A stretch of DNA of 64,000 nt from Agrococcus casei LMG 22410 (lineage in GTDB: Bacteria > Actinomycetota > Actinomycetes > Actinomycetales > Microbacteriaceae): positions 62,001 to 126,000 of the forward strand of contig NZ_FUHU01000044.1 in assembly GCF_900163565.1 (NCBI RefSeq), read 5' to 3'. Both the position numbers and the translations under genes were made by a program. Positions within the stretch are counted from its first letter, which is position 1, and every line of letters begins with the position of its first letter. The notes below the pieces were generated by a model that was not told where the DNA came from, did not search any database, and saw nothing but the letters and a program-made list of their open reading frames with translations. This document shows, one piece after another, positions 9,040 to 17,648 of this stretch.

Positions 9040-9777
9040 ATGTCAGAAGTGATCATCGCGAAGACGGCCGACGAGGCCGGAGCAGTCGTCGCGCGGCGCA
9101 TCGCCGACCAGATCGCGGCCTCGCCGAGCTTCGTGCTGGGCGTTGCGACCGGCTCGACCCCCTTGACGACCTATCGCGCGCTGGCTGACCTGATTCGCAC
9201 CGAGTCGATTGCGGTCGATGCCGTGCGCGCGTTCGCCCTCGATGAGTACGTCGGACTGCCGGCCGGCCACCCCGAGGGCTACGCCAGCGTGGTCGCCCGC
9301 GAGGTCGTGAGGCCGCTCGGCCTCGACCCGCAGCTCGTGCGCGTGCCAGACGGAAGCGCCGAGGCAGACGAAGCGTCGTGCGCCGACTACGAGGCCGCGA
9401 TTCGCGAGGCGGGCGGCGTCGACCTGCAGCTGCTCGGGATCGGATCCACTGGGCACATCGGCTTCAACGAGCCCGGCAGCGCCTTCGACTCGCGCACTCG
9501 CGTGACCGAGCTGGCCGAGTCGACCAGGCGCGACAATGCGCGCTTCTTCGACTCGATCGACGACGTGCCGACGCACGCTGCAACACAGGGCATCGGCACG
9601 ATCCTCGAAGCCCGGCAGCTGGTGCTGCTGGCGTTCGGCGAGAACAAGGCACAGGCCGTCGCCCGAGCGGTCGAAGGACCCGTGACAGAAGCGCTGCCGG
9701 CATCGGCCCTGCAGCTGCATCCGCGCGCGACGATCGTGATCGACGAGGCAGCGGCAAGCCTGCTGCGGAATCGCTGA
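9040..9777 (+). CDS. nagB: Glucosamine-6-phosphate deaminase
   Basis: A 245-residue cytosolic enzyme that converts glucosamine-6-phosphate to fructose-6-phosphate and ammonia, the step that brings amino sugars into glycolysis. Family motifs are present: ATGSTPLTTY for phosphate binding near 35, the catalytic Asp region ALDEYVGL near 66, and GIGSTGHIGFNEPG near 135. Length is close to the 240-265 residues usual for NagB. The start is fixed by AGAAGGAGG (9025-9033) 6 nt before ATG 9040, after the regulator stop at 9011. nagA begins one base after its stop. Confidence 0.94.
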   Translation: MSEVIIAKTADEAGAVVARRIADQIAASPSFVLGVATGSTPLTTYRALADLIRTESIAVDAVRAFALDEYVGLPAGHPEGYASVVAREVVRPLGLDPQLVRVPDGSAEADEASCADYEAAIREAGGVDLQLLGIGSTGHIGFNEPGSAFDSRTRVTELAESTRRDNARFFDSIDDVPTHAATQGIGTILEARQLVLLAFGENKAQAVARAVEGPVTEALPASALQLHPRATIVIDEAAASLLRNR

Positions 9778-9778
9778 C

Positions 9779-10942
9779 ATGCGCACCCTGATTCACTCGG
9801 TGCAGGTGCACGGGTCGGATGCCGACTGGCTGCTGATCGACGACGGCCGCGTTCGCGAGACGGGCAAGGGTGACTCGTGGCGTTCGATCACGGGCTTGGA
9901 CGGCGTCGACGCTGCGGTTGTCGACGGTGCTGCGGTCGCGGGCGAGGGCGCGCTGCTGGCTCCCGGCTTCATCGACCTGCACACCCACGGCGGTGGCGGG
10001 TTCGCCCACGAAGAAGGTGCCGATGCCATCCGCTCAGCCCGCGAATTCCACCGCAGACACGGCACCACGAGCGCGGTTGTGTCGCTCGTGACCGACTCTG
10101 CTGATCTGCTCGCCGAGCGGGTCGCCGAGATCGCCGGGCTGGCCGGCGAGCTGGGCGGTGGCGAACTGGGCATTCTCGGGTCGCACCTTGAGGGGCCGTT
10201 TCTGTCAGATGCGCGTCGCGGCGCGCACGATGCCTCGCAGCTGCGAGCGCCGGATGCGGTGCTGCAGCGGCTGCTCGAAGCGGGTTCCGGAACCGTTCGG
10301 CAGGTGACGCTTGCGCCTGAGCTCGACGGCGGTCTCGACGCCGTGCGCGCGATCGTCGATGCGGGTGCGGTGTGCGCAATCGGACACACAGAGGCCGACC
10401 GCGATCTGACCGCGCGGGCATTCGACGCCGGAGCAACCCTCCTGACCCATGCGTTCAACGCCATGGCGCCGCTGCTGCACCGCTCCCCCGGACCTGTCGG
10501 CGCGGCGCTGTCTGACGACCGTGTCGTGATCGAGCTGATCGCCGACGGCGTGCACGTGCACCCTGACCTGCTGCGCATGGTGTTTGCTGCGGCCCCGGGC
10601 CGAGTCGCGCTCGTCACCGATGCGATGGTGGCGGCCGGAGCCGCCGACGGCGACTACGTGCTCGGGTCGCTCGACGTCGTCGTGACCGACGGTGTGGCGC
10701 GGCTTCGCGAGGGCGGCGCCATCGCGGGATCGACACTGACACAGGATGCGGCGGTGCGGCAGGCGGTCGCGGCCGGCGTGCCGGTGAGCGATGCGATCGC
10801 CGCCGTGACGACGACTCCCGCACGCGTGCTGGGGGTCGATCTGGGCATCCTGTCTGCTGGTCGCGCTGCAGATGCGGTGCTGCTGACCAGTGATCTCCAG
10901 GTGCGGGCTGTGTGGAGTGCCGGGGAGGCCGTCGCCCTCTGA
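9779..10942 (+). CDS. nagA: N-acetylglucosamine-6-phosphate deacetylase
   Basis: A 387-residue amidohydrolase that removes acetate from GlcNAc-6-P, feeding NagB. It shows the metal-binding motif GFIDLHTHGGGG near 67, the conserved HLEGPF, GHTEAD and LLTHAFNAM (metal-ligand His residues), and the catalytic Asp in LVTDAM. The ATG at 9779 follows the nagB stop by one base and has no good ribosome-binding site, so translation is probably coupled. The TGA stop (10940-10942) is the first triplet of a repeat element (TGAACTCCAAAGGGAG). Confidence 0.94.
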   Translation: MRTLIHSVQVHGSDADWLLIDDGRVRETGKGDSWRSITGLDGVDAAVVDGAAVAGEGALLAPGFIDLHTHGGGGFAHEEGADAIRSAREFHRRHGTTSAVVSLVTDSADLLAERVAEIAGLAGELGGGELGILGSHLEGPFLSDARRGAHDASQLRAPDAVLQRLLEAGSGTVRQVTLAPELDGGLDAVRAIVDAGAVCAIGHTEADRDLTARAFDAGATLLTHAFNAMAPLLHRSPGPVGAALSDDRVVIELIADGVHVHPDLLRMVFAAAPGRVALVTDAMVAAGAADGDYVLGSLDVVVTDGVARLREGGAIAGSTLTQDAAVRQAVAAGVPVSDAIAAVTTTPARVLGVDLGILSAGRAADAVLLTSDLQVRAVWSAGEAVAL

Positions 10943-10943
10943 A

Positions 10944-10986
10944 CTCCAAAGGGAGGTCAGCTCTGCAAGGTCCTCTCCAAAGGGAG
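10944..10986. repeat. Two copies of the CTCCAAAGGGAG mini-hairpin
   Basis: The 12-mer CTCCAAAGGGAG occurs at 10944-10955 and 10975-10986, each able to fold as CTCC/GGAG around AAAG, with flanks GAnCTCC and GGAGnTCAG extending the stem. The same 12-mer in reverse complement occurs three times at 48135-48319. No gene lies in 10943-11084. Confidence 0.75.
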
Positions 10987-11027
10987 TTCAGCTTTGCCAC
11001 GCGGTCGACCCGCCGCCCCAGACGCCA

Positions 11028-11061
11028 GAACGCGCAGCAAGCCGAAGCCTGCTGCGCGTTC
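11028..11061. terminator. Hairpin between convergent nagA and gabD
   Basis: GAACGCGCAGCA (11028-11039) and TGCTGCGCGTTC (11050-11061) form a perfect 12-bp stem with a 10-nt loop. It lacks a clear U run but is well placed to end both convergent transcripts. Confidence 0.65.
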
Positions 11062-11084
11062 CGAAACGCTGAAGTGCGTCGCCG

Positions 11085-12560
11085 CTATGCGTGCGGGTTC
11101 GGGATCAGCGAGTACTTCTTCGACAGGTACTCGTGGATGCCCTCAGCACCGCCCTCGGTGCCGATGCCCGACTGCTTGACGCCACCGAACGGTGCCGCAG
11201 CGTTGGCGAGCACACCGATGTTGATGCCCATCATGCCGCTGTCGATCAGGTCGACCATGCGGTGCTGACGCTGCGAGTCTTCGGTGAAGACGTAGCTCAT
11301 CAGGCCGTACTCGGTGCGGTTTGCAAGCGCGACAGCCTCTTCTTCGGTCTCGAAGCGCTGCACTGCAAGCACCGGCCCGAAGATCTCCTCGATCGAGATG
11401 CTCATCTCGTCGTTGACACCGTCGAGCACCGTCGGCTCGAAGAACGAGCCGGGACCCTCGACGCGGTTGCCGCCGTGCTTGAGCGTTGCTCCGGCACTGA
11501 CTGCCTCATCGACCAGACGCTTGACGTTGGTGACAGCCTTCTCTTCGACGAGGGGGCCGATCGTAACGCCGTCTTCCGTGCCGCGACCGATCTTGAGCTC
11601 CTTGACACGCTCGGTGACGCGCTGTACGAACTCGTCAGCGATCGAGTTATGCACGATGAAGCGGTTGCCTGCCGTGCACGCTTCGCCGATGTTGCGGAAC
11701 TTCGCAGCCATCGCACCATCTACAGCCTTGTCGAGGTCAGCGTCTTCAAAGACGACGAACGGGGCGTTGCCGCCGAGCTCCATCGACGAGCGCAGCACCT
11801 TGTCGGCAGCCTTCTTCATGAGGCTGATGCCGACCGGAGTCGAACCCGTGAACGAGATCTTGCGCAGGCGGTCATCGCTCATGATCTCGTCGGTGACAGC
11901 ACCGGTCGAGCGGGTCGTGATGACGTTGACGACACCCTTGGGCAGACCGGCTTCTTCGAGCACCTGCACGAACAACAGAGTCGACAGCGGGGTCAGCGTC
12001 GCGGGCTTGACGACCATGGTGCAGCCGGCTGCGATTGCGGGGCCGATCTTGCGCGTGGCCATAGCCAGCGGGAAGTTCCAGGGGGTGACGAGGTAGCAGG
12101 GCCCGACGGGTCGGTGTGCGACCAGCATGCGGCCGGTTCCCTCGGGGTTGTCGTTGTAGCGGCCGTAAACGCGGACTGCCTCTTCAGAGAACCAGCGCAG
12201 GAACTCGGATCCGTACTTGACTTCGCCATACGCCTCAGAGAGGGGCTTGCCCATCTCCATCGTCATGAGCAGGGCGAACTCGTCCTTGCGCTCGGTGATG
12301 ATGTCGAACGCGCGACGCAGGATGTCGGAGCGCTCACGAGCAGAGGTGCGCGCCCACTCGTCCTGCACAGCGCACGCGGCGTCGAGGGCACGCTTGCCGT
12401 CGGCGACCGAGCCGTTGGCGATCTCGTGGATCTTCTCGCCCGTTGCCGGGTCGCTCACATCGATCGTGCCGTCTTCTCCGTCGACCCATTCGCCAGCAAT
12501 GTAGAGCTTGCCGCTGGGGATCTTCGAGAGGAGCGCTTGCTCCTGGGCTGCGTTGGCCAT
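11085..12560 (-). CDS. gabD: Succinate-semialdehyde dehydrogenase (NAD(P)+)
   Basis: A 491-residue aldehyde dehydrogenase that oxidises succinate semialdehyde to succinate, the last step of GABA breakdown. The general-base Glu lies in SMELGGNAP (about 260) and the nucleophilic Cys in NIGEACTAGNRF (about 295); the cofactor-binding FTGSTPVG and the pair KPATLTPLS are also present. Sequence style (PWNFPLAMATRKIGPA, EEIFGPV) matches the GabD branch, although a broader aldehyde range is possible. AAGGAG lies 7 nt before ATG 12560; an in-frame GTG-type start 30 nt upstream is less likely. No GABA transaminase is beside it, so it is apparently a single-gene unit. Confidence 0.87.
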   Translation of the reverse strand: MANAAQEQALLSKIPSGKLYIAGEWVDGEDGTIDVSDPATGEKIHEIANGSVADGKRALDAACAVQDEWARTSARERSDILRRAFDIITERKDEFALLMTMEMGKPLSEAYGEVKYGSEFLRWFSEEAVRVYGRYNDNPEGTGRMLVAHRPVGPCYLVTPWNFPLAMATRKIGPAIAAGCTMVVKPATLTPLSTLLFVQVLEEAGLPKGVVNVITTRSTGAVTDEIMSDDRLRKISFTGSTPVGISLMKKAADKVLRSSMELGGNAPFVVFEDADLDKAVDGAMAAKFRNIGEACTAGNRFIVHNSIADEFVQRVTERVKELKIGRGTEDGVTIGPLVEEKAVTNVKRLVDEAVSAGATLKHGGNRVEGPGSFFEPTVLDGVNDEMSISIEEIFGPVLAVQRFETEEEAVALANRTEYGLMSYVFTEDSQRQHRMVDLIDSGMMGINIGVLANAAAPFGGVKQSGIGTEGGAEGIHEYLSKKYSLIPNPHA

Positions 12561-12673
12561 ACGAGGCTCCTTCGTTCTGGTGAATCTCACTTGCCGGATC
12601 GTTTCGGCATCATGTCTGCCTCAACACTACAGTCACCCGTGACCGAGCACCACCACTTGCCGACAGGCCGGGG

Positions 12674-12679
12674 CACAAT
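12674..12679 (+). promoter_or_regulatory. -10 box for a leaderless transcript of the MDR gene
   Basis: CACAAT ends 6 nt before the ATG at 12686, the spacing expected when transcription starts at the initiation codon. No ribosome-binding site is present. The same geometry recurs at several genes in this window. Confidence 0.5.
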
Positions 12680-12685
12680 GGATGC

Positions 12686-13603
12686 ATGGCTGACATGATG
12701 CGACAGATCTGGATCGACGAGTTCGGCGGCACCGAGGCGCTGCGGATGCGCGAGACGGCGGCACCGCAGGCGGGCCCCGGCCAGGTGCGCGTGCGGGTGC
12801 GGGCCGCGTCGCTGAACCCGGTCGACTGGAAGATCTTCGGCGGCGGGGCAGCGTCTGTCGGCACGAGCTTCGCTCCGCCGATGGGCGTCGGCAACGACAT
12901 CGCCGGCACGATCGACCAGGTCGGCGCTGGCGTCACAGGGTTCACGGTCGGCGACCGCGTCTTCGGCTCGGCTCGCGTCAAGGCCCTGCAGGACTTCACG
13001 GTGCTCGACGTTCCGGCGGTGAAGCTCGCGCGCATCCCCGACGGCCTCGACGACCCAGAGGCCGCATGCCTCGTCGTCGCCGGCCGCACCGCATGGGACG
13101 GCGTCGAGTCGCTCGGCGTCACTGCCGGCGAGACGCTGCTGGTGCACGGAGCAGCCGGAGGCGTGGGCCAGTATGCCGTGCAGCTCGCCGTTCGCAAGGG
13201 CGTGCGGGTGATCGGCACCGCCAGCCCGCACAACCACGACCTGCTGCGCGAGCTCGGAGCCGAGCCCGTCGACTACCGCGGCGACCTGGCCGCGAAGCTT
13301 GCGCAGCTCGCTCCCCTGCACGCCGCTTTCGACGCGGCCGACGGCAGCGGCGTGCTGGCAGCGACGGCCAACGGCGTCGACATCGAGCGCTGCATCACGG
13401 TCGGCGCGAAGGGCACGGGCGGCGCCCGAGGCGTCGCGACAGACCTCGAGACACACGGAGCCCTCGACGAGCTCGCCGCCCTTGCCGTGCGCGGCGAACT
13501 GCGCACGCGCATCCTGGGCCGCTACTCGCTGAACGACGCCGCCGAGGCCTATCACGAGCAGATGACGGGGTCAGTCGCCGGCAAGCTGATCGTGCAGCTG
13601 TAG
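12686..13603 (+). CDS. NAD(P)-dependent zinc-less MDR oxidoreductase (quinone-oxidoreductase-like)
   Basis: A 305-residue medium-chain reductase: GroES-like N-domain with SLNPVDWKI near 42, and a Rossmann domain with VHGAAGGVGQYAVQLA near 154. Typical zinc-ligand cysteines are absent, so it belongs with the quinone oxidoreductases and enoyl reductases that use NADPH. The substrate cannot be told. It is convergent with the alpha/beta hydrolase gene and overlaps it by 33 nt (13571-13603). Translation probably begins on a leaderless mRNA. Confidence 0.82.
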   Translation: MADMMRQIWIDEFGGTEALRMRETAAPQAGPGQVRVRVRAASLNPVDWKIFGGGAASVGTSFAPPMGVGNDIAGTIDQVGAGVTGFTVGDRVFGSARVKALQDFTVLDVPAVKLARIPDGLDDPEAACLVVAGRTAWDGVESLGVTAGETLLVHGAAGGVGQYAVQLAVRKGVRVIGTASPHNHDLLRELGAEPVDYRGDLAAKLAQLAPLHAAFDAADGSGVLAATANGVDIERCITVGAKGTGGARGVATDLETHGALDELAALAVRGELRTRILGRYSLNDAAEAYHEQMTGSVAGKLIVQL

Positions 13604-14797
13604 CCGCTCGAGGGCCGGTTCGAGATGCTGCCAGAAGGCAGACGGATGCTCGGCGTGCGGAAAGTGCCCGAGTTCGGGCATGAGCGCGAATGACGAGTTC
13701 GGAATCCGGTCTGCCATCTGCCGCGATCGCTCGGGCGGAACACTCGTGTCATAGGCGCCGCTCAGCACGGCGATGTGCGGGCTGCCGGCGGTGAGCAGGC
13801 TCGCGATGTCGTCGAAGCTCCACTGCTGATAGCCGTCGATGTCGGCGGCATAGACGCCCGAGGCGCCCGACGAGTAGCCCCAGTGCACGCGGTCGCGGTG
13901 CTCGGCGGGCGAGGCCGGATTCATGAGCCCCACCGTCCACTCGGGCACGAGGCGCGACTGGTCGATGTCGGCTGCCGACAGCAGGTCGCTCGATCTGCCG
14001 CGCACGTCTTCTGCAGCCTGGCATGAGACGGCGCCGGCGAATCGGTGCGGATGCACGGCGATCGCGCGCACGACGGCGGCGCCAGCCATCGACGGCCCAA
14101 GCAGCATGGGCCTCGCAAGCCCCAGGGCATCGGCGACGCCGACGATGTGCTGCGTGTACTCCTCCGGCGTCAGCCGATACTCGACGCCAGCTGCCGGAGT
14201 CGACTTGCCGTGCCACGGAAGATCGAACGCAATGACCTCGAAGTGCTCGGTGATCGGGGTGTCGGTGACGAGGCCGTGAAACTGCGTCGTGTCAGAGCCG
14301 GCAGTCGGCAGGCAGAGCAGCTGGGGCCCCTCGCCGGCGCGCTCGACGAACACGTCGCTGACCCCGAGCGGGCCGTCGACCCGCACGTACTCGCCGCGCA
14401 TCGCCAGCGGCCGACGCACCGCAGGCACCTCGGTCTCGGTGGCCGGTCGCAGTGCCTCGACAGCGCCTCGCACGACGTGCAAGTGCCGCCAGAACGCGCG
14501 CTCGTCGCCTTCCAGCCGGATGCGGCCGTCGCGCACCAGCGGCAGCACGTGCTGCCAGCCGGCCTCCGGAGTCGCCGACAACAGCCGAGCCCAGACATCG
14601 TCGGATGCGGTGAGCGAGAAGTCAGGTTCGTCTGCGGCAGATACGGCCCCGTCGGTGAACGCCGCCGTCACACGCGCTGATTCGCTGCTGGAAGCGCCGT
14701 CACCAGCCAGTGTGAACGCGACCGCCGCACCCCGTGCGATCGAGGCGAGCCGCGCATCCGCTTCGAGACGCCGAATGGCATCCTCCGGAATGGTCAC
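13571..14797 (-). CDS. Alpha/beta hydrolase with N-terminal SCP2-like domain
   Basis: A 408-residue protein. Residues 1-120 resemble a small lipid-carrier (SCP2-like) module with the pattern DVWARLLS...GWQHVLPLVRDGRIRLEGD, and residues 130-408 are an alpha/beta hydrolase with nucleophile Ser in LLGPSMAGA (about 234), Asp in SGAYDTSVPPE and His in LGHFPHAEH. It is the last gene of a leftward operon with an MBL lactonase-like gene, a CMD-domain gene and a dehydrogenase, so it probably hydrolyses an ester or enol-lactone intermediate; this is inference. Its start overlaps the upstream stop by 4 nt, indicating coupling. Confidence 0.78.
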   Translation of the reverse strand: MTIPEDAIRRLEADARLASIARGAAVAFTLAGDGASSSESARVTAAFTDGAVSAADEPDFSLTASDDVWARLLSATPEAGWQHVLPLVRDGRIRLEGDERAFWRHLHVVRGAVEALRPATETEVPAVRRPLAMRGEYVRVDGPLGVSDVFVERAGEGPQLLCLPTAGSDTTQFHGLVTDTPITEHFEVIAFDLPWHGKSTPAAGVEYRLTPEEYTQHIVGVADALGLARPMLLGPSMAGAAVVRAIAVHPHRFAGAVSCQAAEDVRGRSSDLLSAADIDQSRLVPEWTVGLMNPASPAEHRDRVHWGYSSGASGVYAADIDGYQQWSFDDIASLLTAGSPHIAVLSGAYDTSVPPERSRQMADRIPNSSFALMPELGHFPHAEHPSAFWQHLEPALERLQLHDQLAGD

Positions 14798-15588
14798 GGC
14801 CGTCTGCCGATCACGGTGGCGATGCCGTCGAGCGGCTCACCGTACGCTTCGAAGTCGGTCATGCTCGCCGGGTCGTGCCCCGTCACAAGATGGTCAGCCG
14901 GGTGCTCGCGGATCGTCTCGAGCGCCCTGTATGACTCAGGAATGTCGGCCATCGAGGCGAACAGCCAGTCGCGCTCGAGCTCTTCGACGAAGTGGCAGGC
15001 GTCGCTGGCGAGCAGCACGAGCCCCTCGCTGGTGTCGACTTCGACCATCACCTGGCCAGGAGTGTGCCCGCCGACCTCGACCAGCCGGATGCCGTCGCGC
15101 AGCTCATGCTCGCCGCTGAACCGCACGAGGCGGCCCTCGCGATCGGCTGCGCTCAGGTCATCGACCTCGTGGGGGTCGCCGAAGTGCGAGAACAGGGGCT
15201 TCTTCGCGATCTCGCCCGTCCAGAACTCGTACTCGCTCGAGGCGATGTGCAGCTCGGACCCAGCGAACCTGCTGATGTTGCCGATGTGGTCATAGTGTGC
15301 GTGCGTCACCACGATCGGGGGCGCCTGCTCGGGCGTCACCCCGATGCGCGCGAGGGCCTCGACCGGATCGATCAGCACCGTGCGGCCGCGCTTCTCAGCG
15401 CCGGCTGCCGAGTACCCGGTGTCGACCAGGATCGTCTCGTCGCCGCGGCGAAGCACCCAGAGGTAGTAGTCAGTCGTGTAGTCGCCGTCTGCCTCGCCGT
15501 AGAAGGCATAGTTCATGAACGCCTCGCTCTTGCGGGCGGTTCGGGTGCCGTGTCGGATGATCACGACTTGCCACGGCTGCTGACTCAC
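14794..15588 (-). CDS. MBL-fold metallo-hydrolase, N-acyl-homoserine-lactonase-like
   Basis: A 264-residue metallo-beta-lactamase-fold enzyme with the two-zinc motif VVTHAHYDHIG near 94, a later GGHTPGQV and the metal ligands SDACHFVEE and TGHDP. This spacing and the VDTGYSAAGA opening are those of the AHL-lactonase/AttM group, which open lactone rings; in this operon the substrate may be a catabolic lactone rather than a quorum signal. The GTG at 15588 is chosen because GGAGGGGAG lies about 8 nt upstream; an ATG at 15618 would add ten residues. Fourth gene of the GntR-led operon. Confidence 0.8.
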   Translation of the reverse strand: MSQQPWQVVIIRHGTRTARKSEAFMNYAFYGEADGDYTTDYYLWVLRRGDETILVDTGYSAAGAEKRGRTVLIDPVEALARIGVTPEQAPPIVVTHAHYDHIGNISRFAGSELHIASSEYEFWTGEIAKKPLFSHFGDPHEVDDLSAADREGRLVRFSGEHELRDGIRLVEVGGHTPGQVMVEVDTSEGLVLLASDACHFVEELERDWLFASMADIPESYRALETIREHPADHLVTGHDPASMTDFEAYGEPLDGIATVIGRRP

Positions 15589-15632
15589 TGGCTGACTCCC
15601 CTCCGGGTGCTCCGTCATGGCGTGATGCGGCT

Positions 15633-16061
15633 CTAGTTCGAGCCGGCTCCGCCCTCGTGCACTTCGACGCTCGGCTCGATGCCGTCGACGTCGACCACCT
15701 CGCGCCAGGCCTCGAAGCCGGTCTGGAATGCGACGATGCCGGCCTCAGGAAGCGCGATCTCGATGGCCTCGAGAATCTCCTGCGGCGTCAGGCCCAGGTC
15801 GAGCGCCACGCGGATGTGCGACTGGATGTGGCCCTTCGACGCGCGCATCACGGTGAGCGAGACGATGAAGATGAGCTCCTTCGTCTTGCGGTCGAGCGTG
15901 CGCTGGTTGAGGTACGCGGCCGAGACGAGGCCGTTGGTCGCCTGCAGCACCTCGAAGTCCTGCTTGGCCATCACCTTGTGATAATCGAGCACATAGCCGC
16001 GCTTGCGGGCCATGTCGTCGATGTACTCCTGGGGGTCGACTGCCTTGGGTTCGCTGGTCAT
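15633..16061 (-). CDS. Carboxymuconolactone decarboxylase-domain protein
   Basis: A 142-residue all-helical protein of the CMD/AhpD superfamily, with TKELIFIVSLTVMRASKGHIQSHIRVALDLGLTP compressed around the family's conserved E-x(n)-H region (about 68-100). The Cys-x-x-Cys redox pair of AhpD is absent, so it is more like the decarboxylase/hydrolase subgroup than a peroxidase. It overlaps the upstream dehydrogenase gene by 4 nt and is followed by the lactonase-like gene, supporting a role in breaking down a lactone or aromatic-derived compound. The precise reaction is unknown. Confidence 0.75.
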   Translation of the reverse strand: MTSEPKAVDPQEYIDDMARKRGYVLDYHKVMAKQDFEVLQATNGLVSAAYLNQRTLDRKTKELIFIVSLTVMRASKGHIQSHIRVALDLGLTPQEILEAIEIALPEAGIVAFQTGFEAWREVVDVDGIEPSVEVHEGGAGSN

Positions 16062-16969
16062 CGTGCTTCCTCTCCTCCATGCTCAGATGCCCTGAGCTCG
16101 ATTCCGGTGCGCTGCTCGTAGACGCGCGCGACTTCGGTGTGGTCTGGCCGCTCGCCGAGTGCCTCACGGCCTTCGCTGAGCGTCTCGAATGCGGCTGTCG
16201 TGACCGGCGAGAAGCCGACCTGCTCAGCCAGCCCCATGGCGATCTTCATGTCTTTCAGCATCAGGTCGTAGGCAAACCCCGATGCGAAGGTGCCCGGCAG
16301 AATGTGCTTCGGAAACTTCACCTGCGACGCCTGGCTCATGCCGGTCGCGGTGTTGATGACGTCGATGAACACGTCGGGCGCGACGCCGAATTTCGCCCCG
16401 ATCGTCGCGGCCTCGCTCGCTGCCGCGATGTTGGTCGCGCTCAGCAGGTTGTTGAGGGCCTTCACCGCGTGACCGGCACCGGCGTCGCCGACGTGGCTGA
16501 TGTCGCCGCCGAGCACCTCGAGGTGCGGCATGGCGTGCGCCACGTGGTCAGCGGCACCGCCGACTATGATGGCGAGCTCGCCGGTCTCGGCCTTCGCGAC
16601 GCCGCCCGAAACCGGTGCGTCGACGTAGCCGAGGCCGTGCTCGCCGGCGGTCTTCGCCAGCTGCTGCGTGCTCTGCGGCTCGCTCGAGCCCATGTCGATC
16701 ACCACCGCGCCCTTCGGCAGCCGCTCGAACAGGCCGTCGTCGACGAGCAGCTGCTCGACATGGCGGCTCGTCGGCAGCATCAGGATAACGGTGTCGACGT
16801 CTGCCGGAATCGCCTCGAGCGACGCGATCGCTGTGGCCTCGGAGTCGGCCGCGAGACCCTCTGAGGCAGCCGGCACGACGTCGAAGACGAATGTCGGATG
16901 CGCGGCTGAGTGGAGCCTGGCCATGGGCGCGCCCATGTGGCCGAGGCCGATGAAGATCGTGGCGTTCAT
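16058..16969 (-). CDS. NAD(P)-dependent beta-hydroxyacid dehydrogenase (3-hydroxyisobutyrate dehydrogenase family)
   Basis: A 303-residue oxidoreductase with the N-terminal Rossmann motif IFIGLGHMGAPMA, the substrate-binding DAPVSGGVAKAETGEL (about 117-132) and the catalytic Lys in AGHAVKALNNLLSATN (about 170). Such enzymes oxidise 3-hydroxyisobutyrate, L-threonate, tartronate or similar acids. The motif set is intact and the length normal. It lies between the GntR regulator (4-nt overlap) and the CMD gene, so it is the first enzyme gene of the operon. Substrate assignment is open. Confidence 0.82.
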   Translation of the reverse strand: MNATIFIGLGHMGAPMARLHSAAHPTFVFDVVPAASEGLAADSEATAIASLEAIPADVDTVILMLPTSRHVEQLLVDDGLFERLPKGAVVIDMGSSEPQSTQQLAKTAGEHGLGYVDAPVSGGVAKAETGELAIIVGGAADHVAHAMPHLEVLGGDISHVGDAGAGHAVKALNNLLSATNIAAASEAATIGAKFGVAPDVFIDVINTATGMSQASQVKFPKHILPGTFASGFAYDLMLKDMKIAMGLAEQVGFSPVTTAAFETLSEGREALGERPDHTEVARVYEQRTGIELRASEHGGEEAR

Positions 16970-17625
16970 GCGTTGCCTTCCTGCTGCAGGTGGTCGAGGG
17001 CGATGGCCGAGGCCGCCATGACGTGGGCGACCGAGAGTCGATAGGCCTCATCGGCGTCACGCGACGCGATCGCATCGATCACAGCCGTCAGCTCATGGAG
17101 CATCGTGCCTTCGCGGTTGGGGTGCGAGAGGGTGACCGCGCGGAGCTGGCTGATGCGGGCCTGCACGCCGTCGAGCTGCTCGCCGATGATGGCGTTGCCG
17201 CTGGCCGCGATGAGTGCGTCGTAGAAGCGGTTCTTCAGCTCGAGCATCGGCACGAGGTCGCTCGACGCACGCCCGGCGACTGCCTCCAGGGCCTCGCGCA
17301 GTCGGTCGATCTGCGCATCCGTCGCGTTCCTCGCCGACAGGCGTGCCGCAGCGCCCTCAAGCGCCGCGCGCACTTCGTAGAGCTGCCTGGCCTCATCGCG
17401 GGTGAGCTCGGCGACGATGGGGCCGCTGCCCGGCTGCAGCCTGACGAGTCGCTCAGATTCGAGCTGGCGCAGCGCTTCGCGCACGACGGTGCGGCTGACG
17501 CCGAGGAGGTCGCCGAGGTCCTTCTCTTTCAGCCGGATGCCGGGCGCAAGCGCGCCGGACACGATCTGCGATCGCAACTCGATGACCGCCTGCTCTCGCA
17601 GCGGGGCCGCTTGTCTCTGCAGCAT
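16966..17625 (-). CDS. GntR/FCD-family transcriptional regulator
   Basis: A 219-residue regulator: winged-helix DNA-binding domain (about 10-75, LKEKDLGDLLGVSRTVVREALRQLESE) and a C-terminal helical FCD effector domain (about 85-210) with the metal-binding pattern RNA..D...ALIAASGN..H. The FadR/FCD group usually represses its own operon until a carboxylic-acid effector binds. The ATG at 17625 has GGAG about 6 nt upstream; a GTG at 17631 overlaps that site. A perfect palindrome at 17649-17667, just upstream, is the likely self-operator. It leads the five-gene operon down to 13571. Confidence 0.87.
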   Translation of the reverse strand: MLQRQAAPLREQAVIELRSQIVSGALAPGIRLKEKDLGDLLGVSRTVVREALRQLESERLVRLQPGSGPIVAELTRDEARQLYEVRAALEGAAARLSARNATDAQIDRLREALEAVAGRASSDLVPMLELKNRFYDALIAASGNAIIGEQLDGVQARISQLRAVTLSHPNREGTMLHELTAVIDAIASRDADEAYRLSVAHVMAASAIALDHLQQEGNA

Positions 17626-17648
17626 TGCCACTCCTTCGTCTGCTCTTA

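Noticed and set aside
14794-15588. Quorum-quenching lactonase as a firm assignment
   Set aside because: Fold and motif fit, but operon context suggests a catabolic substrate; AHL activity cannot be read from sequence.
15633-16061. AhpD-type peroxidase
   Set aside because: The Cys-x-x-Cys pair needed for AhpD redox activity is absent.
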